A stretch of DNA of 46,938 bases, taken from assembly GCF_004569635.1 (NCBI RefSeq), contig NZ_SPOZ01000020.1:1-46938 (forward strand), given 5' to 3'. Below are positions 37,442-46,856 of this stretch, piece after piece. Numbering within the stretch: the stretch's first letter is position 1; each line of letters starts with the position of its first letter. Position numbers and translations under genes: made by a program. The DNA comes from Streptococcus sp. LYSM12 (lineage in GTDB: Bacteria; Bacillota; Bacilli; Lactobacillales; Streptococcaceae). The notes beneath the pieces are model-generated. The model ran no database searches. It saw only the letters and a list, made by a program, of their open reading frames with translations, and was not told the origin of the DNA.

Positions 37442-37950
37442 CATTATGATACTAAGCACGCTAGAAATCAATGTGAAAATAGAGAAATTGATGACGGATC
37501 GATGAGCCTAGACAATTTCATCTTTTTCACACAGGGCTCCGTGTGAGTTCAAACCGGATTGCTTGGTTTGAAAGTATCGGTGCATTTTAGTCCGTGCTCA
37601 AATTACAAGATGTGAGAGCATTAAGTTCAAACTTAAAACTCATGATACAAAGCACGCAAAGAACACAGCGAGATTAGGAAACTGGTGTAGTTTGTCTATT
37701 TTGCACAGTTCTTCGTGCGTGTTCAAATCAGATTTACTGGTTATTTGGAATCATGGAACCAAACAAGAACAAGATATACTAATTGAACATGCCTACAACT
37801 CTTTGAAAACAGAAAAACTTTCCCTGGATGCGATTGCATCGGCAGTCGAGTGTTCTATTTTTCTTCGAGTTGCTTAACGGCTTTGTATCTTGTTCCCCCC
37901 GTGAAAACTGGTCGTATTCGGCCTGACAATTTAACAGGAGAAATAAAAAT
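37442..37950 (+). repeat. Gap between rpsH and rplF with two or three palindromic elements
   Basis: Related blocks occur three times: GATACTAAGCACGC (37447), GATACAAAGCACGCAAAGAAC (37654, inverted orientation) and GTTGCTTAACGGCTTTGTATC (37869, forward). AAGATGTGAGAGC at 37609 equals that at 36767. ATTTTAGTCCGTGCT at 37584 equals that after rpsN. GATGC-GATT-GCATC (37828-37841) is an inner hairpin. The open frame 37692-37877 is not kept between copies and is not called. Confidence 0.6.
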
Positions 37951-38487
37951 ATGTCACGTATTGGTAATAAAGTTATTACACTACCTGCTGGCGTTGAGCT
38001 TTTGCAAAATAACGGTGTAGTAACGGTAAAAGGACCTAAAGGGGAATTGACTCGTGAATTCCCAACTGCTATTGAAATCCGTGTGGAAGGTACGGAAGTA
38101 ACTCTTCACCGTCCAAACGATTCAAAAGAAATGAAGACTATTCACGGTACAAGCCGTGCCAACCTCAACAACATGGTTGTTGGTGTTTCTGAAGGCTTCA
38201 AAAAAGAACTTGAAATGCGTGGTGTCGGTTATCGTGCGCAACTTGCAGGTAACAAATTGACACTTGCTGTTGGTAAATCACATCCTGATGAAGTGATTGC
38301 ACCAGAGGGTATTACATTTGAAGTTCCTGCACCAACACAAATCATCGTGTCTGGTATCAACAAAGAAGTTGTTGGTCAAACAGCAGCTTATATCCGTAGC
38401 CTTCGTGCTCCTGAGCCATATAAAGGTAAAGGTATCCGTTATGTCGGTGAATTTGTTCGCCGTAAAGAAGGTAAAACAGGTAAATAA
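37951..38487 (+). CDS. rplF: 50S ribosomal protein L6
   Basis: L6 lies near the factor-binding stalk base. The 178-aa protein begins [16 protein letters not shown] and has [16 protein letters not shown] near the end. CAGGAG ribosome site. The long repeat-filled gap before it is unusual for this operon. Confidence 0.98.
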   Translation: MSRIGNKVITLPAGVELLQNNGVVTVKGPKGELTREFPTAIEIRVEGTEVTLHRPNDSKEMKTIHGTSRANLNNMVVGVSEGFKKELEMRGVGYRAQLAGNKLTLAVGKSHPDEVIAPEGITFEVPAPTQIIVSGINKEVVGQTAAYIRSLRAPEPYKGKGIRYVGEFVRRKEGKTGK

Positions 38488-38574
38488 TAATGTTTACGGG
38501 TGGTGTTTCCACATCGTACATTATATTCCAACATATCTCATACAGGTATGATTAATAATTAAGAGGTGAAAATT

Positions 38575-38931
38575 GTGATTTCAAAACCAGATAAAAATAA
38601 AATCCGCCAAAAACGCCATCGTCGTGTTCGCGGTAAAATCTCTGGAACTGCTGCTCGCCCACGTTTGAACATTTTCCGTTCTAATACAGGCATCTACGCT
38701 CAAGTGATTGATGACGTAGCGGGTGTAACGCTCGCAAGCGCTTCTACTCTTGATAAAGAAGTTTCAAAAGGTACTAAGACAGAACAAGCCGTTGTTGTAG
38801 GTAAACTCGTTGCTGAACGCGCAGTAGCGAAAGGTATTTCTGAAGTGGTCTTTGACCGCGGTGGATATCTCTATCACGGACGTGTGAAAGCATTGGCTGA
38901 AGCAGCTCGTGAAAACGGATTGAAATTCTAA
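38575..38931 (+). CDS. rplR: 50S ribosomal protein L18
   Basis: L18 binds 5S rRNA with L5. I choose the GTG at 38575: AGAGG lies 8 nt upstream and the protein has 118 aa, the usual length, starting [24 protein letters not shown] at 38566 would overlap the ribosome site. Confidence 0.96.
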   Translation: MISKPDKNKIRQKRHRRVRGKISGTAARPRLNIFRSNTGIYAQVIDDVAGVTLASASTLDKEVSKGTKTEQAVVVGKLVAERAVAKGISEVVFDRGGYLYHGRVKALAEAARENGLKF

Positions 38932-38949
38932 TAGGGAGGACACTAAGAA

Positions 38950-39444
38950 ATGGCATTTAAAGATAACGCAGTTGAATTTGAAGAACGCGTAGTAGCCATC
39001 AACCGTGTTACAAAGGTTGTTAAAGGTGGACGTCGTCTTCGCTTTGCAGCTCTTGTGGTTGTTGGTGACCGTAATGGTCGTGTAGGTTTCGGTACTGGTA
39101 AAGCACAAGAAGTACCAGAAGCTATCCGTAAGGCAGTTGAATCTGCTAAGAAAAACTTGATTGAAGTACCAATGGTTGGTACAACTATTCCTCACGAAGT
39201 TCGTTCAGAATTTGGTGGAGCCCGCATTATGTTGAAACCAGCTGCAGAAGGAACTGGAGTTGCTGCAGGTGGTGCTACTCGTGCGGTTATTGAGTTGGCA
39301 GGTGTCGCTGATGTGACATCTAAGTCACTTGGTTCAAACACACCAATCAACATTGTTCGTGCAACAGTTGAAGGCTTGAAGCAATTGAAACGTGCTGAAG
39401 AAGTAGCTGCACTTCGTGGCATTTCAGTTTCTGATTTAGCATAA
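38950..39444 (+). CDS. rpsE: 30S ribosomal protein S5
   Basis: S5 affects decoding accuracy. The 164-aa protein has [40 protein letters not shown] and [18 protein letters not shown] ribosome site. Confidence 0.98.
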   Translation: MAFKDNAVEFEERVVAINRVTKVVKGGRRLRFAALVVVGDRNGRVGFGTGKAQEVPEAIRKAVESAKKNLIEVPMVGTTIPHEVRSEFGGARIMLKPAAEGTGVAAGGATRAVIELAGVADVTSKSLGSNTPINIVRATVEGLKQLKRAEEVAALRGISVSDLA

Positions 39445-39457
39445 GAAAGGGGATAAC

Positions 39458-39640
39458 ATGGCTCAAATTAAAATTACTTTGACTAAGTCTCCAATCGGTC
39501 GCAAACCAGAACAACGTAAGACAGTTGTTGCCCTTGGACTTGGCAAATTAAACAGTTCAGTTATCAAAGAAGATAACGCTGCTATTCTTGGGATGGTCAA
39601 TGCAATCTCTCACTTGGTAACTGTTGAAGAAGTAAAATAG
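39458..39640 (+). CDS. rpmD: 50S ribosomal protein L30
   Basis: The 60-aa protein has [20 protein letters not shown] and [10 protein letters not shown], typical of bacterial L30. AAAGGGG ribosome site. Confidence 0.98.
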   Translation: MAQIKITLTKSPIGRKPEQRKTVVALGLGKLNSSVIKEDNAAILGMVNAISHLVTVEEVK

Positions 39641-39797
39641 GAAACAAGACGAAACGTCACGTTCCAAATTAAACACATGACGAAGTCGCTCAGAGGAATC
39701 TTTGCGACTTACTGTCGATTTTGTATAGGCGAGTTTTTAGGTTGAGGCCTTACCCAACCTAAAGGCGCTAGCATTTTACACATAAGGAGAAGAATAA
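39641..39797 (+). other. Structured gap between rpmD and rplO
   Basis: AGTCGC...GCGACT (39683-39711) inside TGACGA...TGTCGA, and TTAGGTTG...CCAACCTAA (39738-39763), form hairpins. The blocks differ from the palindromic element of the other gaps, though the general shape is alike. Confidence 0.45.
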
Positions 39798-40238
39798 ATG
39801 AAACTTCATGAATTACAACCTGCTACAGGATCTCGTAAAACTCGCAACCGCGTTGGTCGTGGTACCTCATCAGGTAACGGTAAAACTTCGGGTCGTGGTC
39901 AAAAAGGTCAAAAGGCTCGTAGCGGTGGTGGCGTGCGTTTAGGGTTTGAGGGTGGACAAACTCCATTGTTCCGTCGTCTTCCAAAACGTGGATTCACAAA
40001 TATCAACGCAAAAGAATATGCGATTGTTAACCTTGATCAGTTGAATGTTTTTGAAGATGGCGCAGAAGTAACACCGGTTGTGCTTGTTGAATCTGGTATC
40101 GTCAAAGCTGAGAAATCAGGGATCAAAATCCTTGGTAATGGTGAATTGACGAAAAAATTAACTGTGAAAGCAGCGAAATTTTCTAAATCAGCTGAAGAAG
40201 CTATCACTGCCAAAGGTGGTTCAGTAGAAGTCATCTAA
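39798..40238 (+). CDS. rplO: 50S ribosomal protein L15
   Basis: The 146-aa protein begins [20 protein letters not shown] with the Gly/Arg/Lys-rich stretch [20 protein letters not shown] and [23 protein letters not shown] ribosome site. Confidence 0.98.
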   Translation: MKLHELQPATGSRKTRNRVGRGTSSGNGKTSGRGQKGQKARSGGGVRLGFEGGQTPLFRRLPKRGFTNINAKEYAIVNLDQLNVFEDGAEVTPVVLVESGIVKAEKSGIKILGNGELTKKLTVKAAKFSKSAEEAITAKGGSVEVI

Positions 40239-40250
40239 GAGAGGTGACCT

Positions 40251-41588
40251 ATGTTTTTTAAACTATTAAAAGATGCATTTAAGGTGAAGAATGTTCGTAC
40301 AAAAATCTTGTTCACGATTTTTATCTTATTTGTATTTCGTATGGGAACTCACATTACAGTTCCAGGAGTGAACGTTAAAAGTCTTGAAGCCTTATCAAGT
40401 ATTCCATTTTTGAATATGTTGAGTCTGGTTTCAGGGAATGCAATGCGTAATTTCTCAATCTTTGCATTAGGTGTAAGTCCATATATCACTGCTTCGATTA
40501 TTGTTCAGTTGATGCAGATGGATCTCGTTCCTAAATTTGTGGAATGGGGTAAGCAAGGGGAAGTTGGGCGTCGTAAGCTGAATCAAGCAACACGCTATAT
40601 TTCCTTGGCTTTGGCTTTTGTCCAGTCAGTCGGAATTACTGCAAGTTTTAATGCCTTGTCAGGTGCCCAGCTGACAACCATGCCTCTAAATTGGAAAACC
40701 TATCTTGTCATTGGAGTAATTTTGACAACCGGTTCAGCTATTGTGACCTGGTTAGGAGAACAAATTACGGATAAAGGATATGGCAATGGAACTTCCATGA
40801 TTATCTTTGCTGGAATTATTTCGTCGTTACCAGATACACTTCACGATATCTATATTGATCGCTTTGTCAACATCGAATCAAGTCGTTTGGGAGAATCTGC
40901 GCTGTTAGTCGGTGTATTGTTGGTAGCTGTTTTAGGAATTGTTTATTTTACAACCTTTGTACAACAAGCAGAGTATAAAATTCCAATCCAATACACCAAG
41001 CGCGCTCAAGGTGCACCGACAAGTTCGTATTTGCCACTTAAATTAAATCCAGCAGGTGTTATTCCAGTCATCTTTGCAGGATCAATCACAGCTATTCCGA
41101 CATCTCTGCTCCAATTTTTTGCGAGCCAGAACAAGAATATTTCTTGGCTATCAAATATTCGAGAATACTTTGATTACTCTACAATCAAAGGGATGATTGT
41201 TTATGCTGTATTGATTATTCTCTTTACTTTCTTCTATAGCTTCGTTCAGGTGAATCCAGAAAAAGCTGCAGAGAATCTTCAGAAGAGTGGAGCTTATATC
41301 CATGGAGTGCGTCCAGGTAAAGGGACAGAAGAATACTTTTCAAAATTATTGATGCGCCTTGCGACAGTTGGATCTCTATTCCTAGGATTTGTTGCATTGT
41401 TACCAATTCTTGCGCAAAATGTCTTTGGACTTACCTCAAAAATTGCCTTTCTCGGTACAAGTTTGATTATTGTCATTATGACAAGTATTGAGGGAATCAA
41501 GCAATTAGAGGGTTACTTGCTTAAGAGAAAGTATGTTGGATTCATGGAAACAGAAATAGAGGGCAAAACCAAAATTGCGACTTTGTAG
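40251..41588 (+). CDS. secY: Protein translocase channel subunit SecY
   Basis: SecY forms the membrane channel for secreted and membrane proteins, with SecE and SecG. The 445-aa protein has ten membrane segments by hydrophobicity, with FRMGTHITVPG after the first, GVSPYITASIIVQLMQMD, YKIPIQYTKRAQG and the last cytoplasmic part GYLLKRKYVGF. GAGAGGTG ribosome site, 12 nt after rplO. Confidence 0.97.
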   Translation: MFFKLLKDAFKVKNVRTKILFTIFILFVFRMGTHITVPGVNVKSLEALSSIPFLNMLSLVSGNAMRNFSIFALGVSPYITASIIVQLMQMDLVPKFVEWGKQGEVGRRKLNQATRYISLALAFVQSVGITASFNALSGAQLTTMPLNWKTYLVIGVILTTGSAIVTWLGEQITDKGYGNGTSMIIFAGIISSLPDTLHDIYIDRFVNIESSRLGESALLVGVLLVAVLGIVYFTTFVQQAEYKIPIQYTKRAQGAPTSSYLPLKLNPAGVIPVIFAGSITAIPTSLLQFFASQNKNISWLSNIREYFDYSTIKGMIVYAVLIILFTFFYSFVQVNPEKAAENLQKSGAYIHGVRPGKGTEEYFSKLLMRLATVGSLFLGFVALLPILAQNVFGLTSKIAFLGTSLIIVIMTSIEGIKQLEGYLLKRKYVGFMETEIEGKTKIATL

Positions 41589-41597
41589 AAATTGATT

Positions 41598-41626
41598 TTG
41601 CATACTGTTGACGAAGTTTATAGAAT
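41598..41626 (+). promoter_or_regulatory. Promoter before adk
   Basis: TTGCAT, 17 nt and TAGAAT. A hairpin GCTGAGCA...TGCCCAGC then T-rich TCTATTTTGTTTTTT (about 41680-41718) lies between it and adk and could terminate or attenuate. Confidence 0.6.
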
Positions 41627-41772
41627 GATTGAGCTATCAACGTTCTATGGACATTTGTGGATGATAATAAAAATAGGAAGCTGAGCACATTTTGCCCAGC
41701 CTCTCTATTTTGTTTTTTGATAAGTTTGTCAATCGTGGCAAATTTATGTGAAAACAAAATAAGGAGTTTATC

Positions 41773-42414
41773 ATGAATCTTTTAATTATGGGTTTGCCAG
41801 GTGCTGGTAAAGGAACGCAGGCCGCAAAAATTGTTGAAAAATTTGACATTGTGCATATTTCAACAGGTGATATGTTCCGTGCAGCAATAGCAAATCAGAC
41901 AGAGATGGGTTTGTTGGCAAAATCCTATATGGATAAAGGCGATTTGGTACCTGATGAAGTGACGAATGGTATTGTCAGAGAGCGTTTGGCACAAGGTGAT
42001 ATCAAGGAAAAAGGGTTCTTATTGGACGGCTATCCTCGTACCATTGAGCAGGCGCACGCTTTGGACCAATCTTTGAAAAATCTTGGGATTGAGCTTGACG
42101 GAGTTATCAATATTGAGATTGAAGCAGCTAAATTAGTAGAGCGTCTCAGCGGACGAATTATTCATCGCAAAACAGGAGAAACGTTCCATAAGATTTTTAA
42201 CCCACCTGCAGCAGGGTACGATGAAAAAGATTACTACCAACGCGAAGATGACAAACCAGAATCTGTTAAACATCGCTTAGAAGTCAATATTGCTCAAGGT
42301 CAACCAATTATTGAACACTATCGTGCCATAGGTTTAGTACATGATATTGAAGGTGATCAAGACATCGAAGTCGTCTTTGCGGATATTGAAAAAGTTCTAG
42401 CAAAATTGCAATAA
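41773..42414 (+). CDS. adk: Adenylate kinase
   Basis: Adk converts AMP and ATP to two ADP. The 213-aa protein begins [16 protein letters not shown] (P-loop, residues 7-15) and has [13 protein letters not shown]. The LID region ([19 protein letters not shown]) lacks the four-Cys zinc site found in Bacillus, as usual for streptococci. AAGGAG ribosome site. Confidence 0.98.
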   Translation: MNLLIMGLPGAGKGTQAAKIVEKFDIVHISTGDMFRAAIANQTEMGLLAKSYMDKGDLVPDEVTNGIVRERLAQGDIKEKGFLLDGYPRTIEQAHALDQSLKNLGIELDGVINIEIEAAKLVERLSGRIIHRKTGETFHKIFNPPAAGYDEKDYYQREDDKPESVKHRLEVNIAQGQPIIEHYRAIGLVHDIEGDQDIEVVFADIEKVLAKLQ

Positions 42415-42429
42415 AATAGGGAATTTAGC

Positions 42430-42458
42430 TTGCGTTTTCTTGCTGAAAATGATAGAAT
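42430..42458 (+). promoter_or_regulatory. Promoter before infA
   Basis: TTGCGT, 17 nt and TAGAAT with TGA before it. The leader holds the perfect hairpin CCTCTG-TGTT-CAGAGG (42484-42499) before the infA ribosome site. Confidence 0.7.
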
Positions 42459-42534
42459 AGCTTAGTCTGACTTATAATTGTTACCTCTGTGTTCAGAGGA
42501 CATCAAATCGAAATTTAGAGGGGGATACTTTTGC

Positions 42535-42753
42535 ATGGCAAAAGAAGATGTGATTGAAATTGAAGGTAAGGTAGTTGATACCATGCCAAATGCTATGTTT
42601 ACTGTTGAATTAGAAAATGGACACCAAGTTCTTGCAACTGTTTCAGGAAAAATCCGCAAAAACTATATTCGCATTTTAGTGGGTGATCGCGTAACGGTTG
42701 AACTCAGTCCATACGATTTGACACGTGGACGTATCACATACCGCTTTAAATAG
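42535..42753 (+). CDS. infA: Translation initiation factor IF-1
   Basis: IF-1 occupies the A site during initiation. ATG 42535 gives the standard 72 aa, [19 protein letters not shown] at the start and [15 protein letters not shown] at the end. An in-frame ATG at 42478 would add 19 residues and lies inside the leader hairpin, so I reject it. AGAGGGGG ribosome site. Confidence 0.97.
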
Positions 42754-42777
42754 TCGAAATACTTGGAGGGATTAAAC

Positions 42778-42894
42778 ATGAAAGTAAGACCATCGGTCAA
42801 ACCAATTTGCGAATATTGTAAAGTTATTCGTCGTAATGGTCGTGTTATGGTAATTTGCCCAGCAAATCCAAAACACAAACAACGTCAAGGATAA
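42778..42894 (+). CDS. rpmJ: 50S ribosomal protein L36
   Basis: The smallest ribosomal protein, 38 aa, [20 protein letters not shown] then [13 protein letters not shown]. Cys11, Cys14, Cys27 and His33 bind zinc (C+ form). GGAGGG ribosome site. Confidence 0.98.
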
Positions 42895-42911
42895 GATAGA
42901 AAGGAGAAAAA

Positions 42912-43277
42912 ATGGCTCGTATTGCTGGAGTTGATATTCCAAACGACAAACGTGTAGTTATTTCATTGACTTACGTATACGGTATCGGTCTTGCAACATC
43001 TAAAAAAATTCTTGCAGCAGCTGGAATCTCAGAAGATGTTCGCGTCAAAGATTTGACTTCTGATCAAGAAGATGCAATCCGTCGTGAAGTAGATGCGATT
43101 AAAGTTGAGGGTGATCTTCGTCGTGAAGTAAACTTGAACATTAAACGTTTGATGGAAATCGGTTCATACCGTGGAATTCGTCACCGTCGTGGACTTCCTG
43201 TCCGTGGACAAAACACTAAAAACAACGCTCGCACTCGTAAAGGTAAAGCTGTTGCGATTGCAGGTAAGAAAAAATAA
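42912..43277 (+). CDS. rpsM: 30S ribosomal protein S13
   Basis: S13 contacts the P-site tRNA and 50S bridge. The 121-aa protein starts [20 protein letters not shown] and has [20 protein letters not shown] with a basic tail. AAAGGAG ribosome site. Confidence 0.98.
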
Positions 43278-43294
43278 AATAGGAGGTAGAAAAA

Positions 43295-43678
43295 TTGGCT
43301 AAACCAACACGTAAGCGTCGTGTGAAAAAAAATATCGAATCTGGTATTGCACACATTCACGCTACATTTAATAACACGATTGTTATGATTACTGATGTGC
43401 ATGGTAATGCGATTGCTTGGTCATCAGCTGGTGCTCTTGGTTTTAAAGGTTCTCGTAAATCCACACCATTTGCGGCTCAAATGGCTTCAGAAGCAGCTGC
43501 TAAATCTGCACAAGAACACGGTCTTAAAACAGTTGAAGTTACAGTAAAAGGTCCAGGTTCAGGTCGTGAGTCGGCTATCCGCGCTCTTGCAGCAGCTGGT
43601 CTTGAAGTAACAGCAATTCGTGATGTGACTCCTGTACCACACAATGGTGCTCGTCCTCCAAAACGTCGCCGTGTATAA
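43295..43678 (+). CDS. rpsK: 30S ribosomal protein S11
   Basis: S11 forms the platform with S7. The 127-aa protein has [20 protein letters not shown] and [13 protein letters not shown] at the end. The start codon is TTG behind AGGAGGT, rare but supported by length and ribosome site. Confidence 0.97.
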   Translation: MAKPTRKRRVKKNIESGIAHIHATFNNTIVMITDVHGNAIAWSSAGALGFKGSRKSTPFAAQMASEAAAKSAQEHGLKTVEVTVKGPGSGRESAIRALAAAGLEVTAIRDVTPVPHNGARPPKRRRV

Positions 43679-43721
43679 TCAACTAACGATACACTGCTTT
43701 TCGTTTAAGAGGGAGTAAGAA

Positions 43722-44660
43722 ATGATTGAGTTTGAAAAACCAACTATAACAAAAATTGATGAAAATAAAGATTACGGCAGATTTGTTGTGGAACCATTAG
43801 AACGTGGTTATGGAACAACTCTTGGGAATTCACTTCGTCGTGTACTCCTTGCTTCACTACCGGGTGCAGCAGTAACGTCTATTAGAATTGACGGTGTACT
43901 ACACGAGTTCGACACAGTTCCAGGTGTCCGTGAAGATGTCATGCAAATTATTTTGAACATCAAAGGCATTGCTGTAAAATCTTATGTCGAAGACGAAAAG
44001 ACGATAGAACTTGATGTTACAGGTCCAGCGGAAATTACTGCAGGAGATATCTTGACAGATAGTGATATTGAAATTGTTAACCCAGACCATTATCTCTTTA
44101 CAATCAGTGAGGGTGCCAGCTTTAAAGCAATCATGACTGTGAATGTAGGTCGTGGATATGTGCCGGCTGAAGGAAATAAAAAAGATGATGCGCCAGTAGG
44201 AACACTTGCAGTAGATTCTATCTACACGCCAGTAAAGAAAGTCAATTATCAAGTTGAACCAGCTCGTGTTGGTAGCAATGACGGTTTTGACAAATTAACA
44301 CTTGAAATCATGACTAACGGAACAATCATTCCAGAAGATGCTTTAGGACTTTCTGCACGTATTTTGATGGAGCACTTAGGTCTATTTACTGATTTGACAG
44401 AAGTAGCAAAATCAGCAGAAGTGATGAAAGAAGCTGAAGAAGCATCAGATGATCGTATGTTGGATCGTACGATTGAAGAATTGGACTTGTCTGTTCGTTC
44501 ATATAACTGTTTGAAACGTGCAGGTATCAATACTGTATTTGATTTAACAGAAAAAACGGAACCAGAAATGATGAAAGTACGCAATCTTGGACGCAAGAGT
44601 CTTGAAGAAGTCAAAGTTAAATTGGCTGACCTTGGTTTGGGATTAAAAAAAGATAAATAA
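43722..44660 (+). CDS. rpoA: RNA polymerase alpha subunit
   Basis: The alpha dimer starts core enzyme assembly and contacts UP elements and activators. The 312-aa protein has the N-terminal dimer domain ([20 protein letters not shown] at about 24-43) and the C-terminal domain with [19 protein letters not shown] and [26 protein letters not shown] ribosome site. Confidence 0.98.
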   Translation: MIEFEKPTITKIDENKDYGRFVVEPLERGYGTTLGNSLRRVLLASLPGAAVTSIRIDGVLHEFDTVPGVREDVMQIILNIKGIAVKSYVEDEKTIELDVTGPAEITAGDILTDSDIEIVNPDHYLFTISEGASFKAIMTVNVGRGYVPAEGNKKDDAPVGTLAVDSIYTPVKKVNYQVEPARVGSNDGFDKLTLEIMTNGTIIPEDALGLSARILMEHLGLFTDLTEVAKSAEVMKEAEEASDDRMLDRTIEELDLSVRSYNCLKRAGINTVFDLTEKTEPEMMKVRNLGRKSLEEVKVKLADLGLGLKKDK

Positions 44661-44672
44661 AAGGAGGAATAC

Positions 44673-45059
44673 ATGGCTTACCGTAAACTAGGACGCACTA
44701 GCTCACAACGTAAAGCAATGCTTCGTGACTTGACAACAGATCTTTTGATCAATGAATCAATCGTTACAACTGAAGCTCGTGCAAAAGAAATCCGAAAAAC
44801 AGTTGAAAAAATGATTACACTTGGTAAACGTGGTGACTTGCACGCTCGTCGTCAAGCAGCAGCATTTGTTCGCAACGAAATTGCATCAGAAAACTATGAT
44901 GAAGCGACTGATAAATACACATCAACTACAGCTCTTCAAAAATTGTTCTCTGAAATCGCTCCTCGTTATGCAGAACGTAATGGTGGATACACTCGTATCT
45001 TAAAAACTGAACCACGTCGTGGTGATGCTGCGCCAATGGCAATCATTGAACTTGTATAA
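44673..45059 (+). CDS. rplQ: 50S ribosomal protein L17
   Basis: Last gene of the alpha operon. The 128-aa protein begins [19 protein letters not shown] and has [20 protein letters not shown] and [27 protein letters not shown] ribosome site. Confidence 0.98.
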   Translation: MAYRKLGRTSSQRKAMLRDLTTDLLINESIVTTEARAKEIRKTVEKMITLGKRGDLHARRQAAAFVRNEIASENYDEATDKYTSTTALQKLFSEIAPRYAERNGGYTRILKTEPRRGDAAPMAIIELV

Positions 45060-45126
45060 GATCATCAATTTTGTTGAGTGTTATGATGATGGAATGTCAG
45101 CACATTCTTAGTCTAGCTCTGGTCTA

Positions 45127-45146
45127 CCGCTGGGTTTTCCCAGCGG
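45127..45146 (+). other. Perfect hairpin after rplQ
   Basis: CCGCTGGG-TTTT-CCCAGCGG is a perfect 8-bp stem. No T-run follows, so it may stabilise the 3' end or pause polymerase before the terminator at 45172. Confidence 0.5.
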
Positions 45147-45171
45147 GAACACTCATCAGATGTAAAATGCA

Positions 45172-45228
45172 ACACTTGTTTACGAAATCGCTTTGTAGAA
45201 AAACGATTCCGCAAGCAGGTGTTTTTTT
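45172..45228 (+). terminator. Terminator of the ribosomal superoperon
   Basis: ACACTTGTTTACGAAATCG and CGATTCCGCAAGCAGGTGT form a 19-position stem with two G-U pairs and two A-C mismatches, followed by TTTTTTT. Confidence 0.85.
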
Positions 45229-45231
45229 ATG

Positions 45232-45287
45232 ACTCTGTAATATTCTGAAGTGGATAAAAGCACTATGAAGATTACAGAGCCTTTTTT
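45232..45287 (+). terminator. Second terminator
   Basis: CTCTGTAAT and ATTACAGAG form a perfect 9-bp stem around a loop of about 29 nt, followed by CTTTTTT. It lies just after the first one and may be a backup. Confidence 0.7.
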
Positions 45288-46126
45288 GAGGCTTACTGTT
45301 AACTGTAGTGAACGGCTACAAACTGATACTCACCGGCTCAATTTTTCCCTTTTTGTTTCGCCTAGCTGAACGTTGGCTCTACTTTAGGTTTCGAGGAGGC
45401 TGGTTCGCTATCTGTACCTGGCAAGCTTTCATAATTCCAGATTGTGAAAGCTTGTCAGATAGAAGATAGTACTTGTTTATCAAGTATAGGATAGGGTTCG
45501 TCACAACTCAGTTTACCCTTTTCGAGAATGAACCAATACATGAGTAAGGTAGTTTCTACTTTAGATTTTAGTGCTAGAGCGAAAGTTTCTACTCTAAATC
45601 GTTCCAGACTTGAAAAGATTGTTTATTTCGATTGGCTTGTGTAAACGACGGATTGTGGTCGTTTCAAACTAGGGCTTATAGGTCCTATTGCTCATGAGTT
45701 GAGAAATTAACTTGATTGATTCCACAATGTACTATTAATTCTGCTTTAACTTTCTTATCCATATAGCCTTTATGTCCGTAAATGACTGGTACGAGACTCC
45801 TTTCCAGTCGTTCAAAGAATAAATAGAAGCTGGTGTTTACCACGTCATCTACGGCAGTATCACTCATTTAGACAGTTCTGATAAAAGACTCCTTGACTAT
45901 AAGTGGTATCGAACCTTCCCAATACCAACGGATTCATGTGTTTTCATTTCTGTTAAAAGGTTCTGTACTATTTTGAAAAACAAAGTGAAACTGGGATACT
46001 AGCTTAAAACCAAAGGAGTGTAAGAATGGTTTAGTTACTCAGTATTTAGGACAAAAAAGTCCTTTTTATTTTTTCTTTAATTGGGTATACTTTCTATAAA
46101 ATATAATATTCTTTTAGTTCTTATTT
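45288..46126. other. Gene-poor region with decayed sequence
   Basis: No intact gene seen. CAAGCTTTCA...TGAAAGCTTG (45422-45453) is a perfect 10-bp inverted repeat. AGTTTCTACTTTAGAT and AGTTTCTACTCTAAAT (45551 and 45585) are near direct repeats. A minus-strand frame at 45685-45867 may be a transposase remnant. Confidence 0.5.
45685..45867 (-). pseudogene. Possible transposase remnant
   Basis: The minus-strand frame reads SFYLFFERLERSLVPVIYGH and KGYMDKKVKAELIVHCGIN. The segment GHKGYMDKK resembles the DxGYxxKK region of IS5-like transposases, but no family call is safe. There is no ribosome site, and homologous-looking frames before it have stops. Best read as decayed mobile DNA. Confidence 0.25.
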
Positions 46127-46138
46127 AATATTAGAAGT

Positions 46139-46160
46139 AGACATGAGTCTTAAGTATAAT
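46139..46160 (+). promoter_or_regulatory. Candidate ComR-type box and -10 of comX
   Basis: AGAC-ATGA-GTCT is a short inverted repeat around GACATGAGTC, ending 4 nt before TATAAT (46155-46160). ComR binds GACAT-containing inverted repeats before comX in streptococci of the XIP type. The match to published boxes is partial. Confidence 0.4.
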
Positions 46161-46242
46161 TGAAGTTAGGTAAGACGAATGAACAATATCAACAATAGGC
46201 GATAGAGTGACTAAATGAACCCTAGAACAAAGGAGGGGAAGT

Positions 46243-46722
46243 ATGGAATTTAAAGAGGTATATACTAAGGTACGACCAATTGTTCAAAAGACACGGCGGG
46301 AATATTATGTCAAATTATGGGAAGCAGAAGATTGGGACCAAGAGGGAATGTATATTTTGTATCGCTTGCTGCAACAAGAAGAAGGGATAGTAAAAGATGA
46401 GTCACGATTGTTACGATATTTTAAGGTAAAATTTCGCAATTACGTCAATGATATGCTCCGGAAACAAAGTACTCAGAAACGAGGGTTTGACCGTCTACAT
46501 TACGAAGAAATTGGAGAAATTTCCCATATGGTTAGCAGTGGAGGGCTTGTTACAGATGAATTAGTTTGTCTCCGTGATTCACTAGCACGCTACCGTTCTC
46601 AGCTGAGTCCTGATGATTCAAAAATGTATGATACGCTAGTGAGTGGTGCCCGCTTCAAAGGTCGCCAGAGGTTGCTACGCTCTCTTCGTCAACACCTCAC
46701 AAAGGAGGAGCAGATAGAGTGA
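46243..46722 (+). CDS. comX: Competence sigma factor ComX (SigX)
   Basis: ComX directs RNA polymerase to late competence genes with CIN boxes. The 159-aa protein is a short sigma-70-like factor: WDQEGMYILYRLL and LLRYFKVKFRNYVNDMLRKQ cover region 2, and the basic C-terminus (ARFKGRQRLLRSLRQHL) is the region 4 part. AAGGAGGGG lies a few bases before the start. Its place beside an rRNA operon is usual for streptococci, where comX can occur in two copies. Confidence 0.95.
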   Translation: MEFKEVYTKVRPIVQKTRREYYVKLWEAEDWDQEGMYILYRLLQQEEGIVKDESRLLRYFKVKFRNYVNDMLRKQSTQKRGFDRLHYEEIGEISHMVSSGGLVTDELVCLRDSLARYRSQLSPDDSKMYDTLVSGARFKGRQRLLRSLRQHLTKEEQIE

Positions 46723-46821
46723 TAAACATAAACTATCCCCTTGTAAAGTGCTGTAAGATACACTCCAAATTTCAAATTTTAATAAAAAATGAAAAAAAGT
46801 AGAAAAAAAAGAAAAAAGTTA

Positions 46822-46850
46822 TTGACAAAGCGAAAATGAGGTGATATACT
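46822..46850 (+). promoter_or_regulatory. rRNA operon promoter
   Basis: TTGACA, a 17-nt spacer and TATACT, preceded by an A-rich stretch (46780-46820) that looks like an UP element. This is the strongest promoter in the window. Confidence 0.9.
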
Positions 46851-46856
46851 GATATA

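Noticed and set aside
37692..37877. 61-codon open frame between rpsH and rplF
   Set aside because: It overlaps palindromic repeat elements, has no ribosome site and is not kept in related elements.
42478..42534. N-terminal extension of IF-1
   Set aside because: It lies within a leader hairpin; the standard 72-aa start at 42535 has a good ribosome site.
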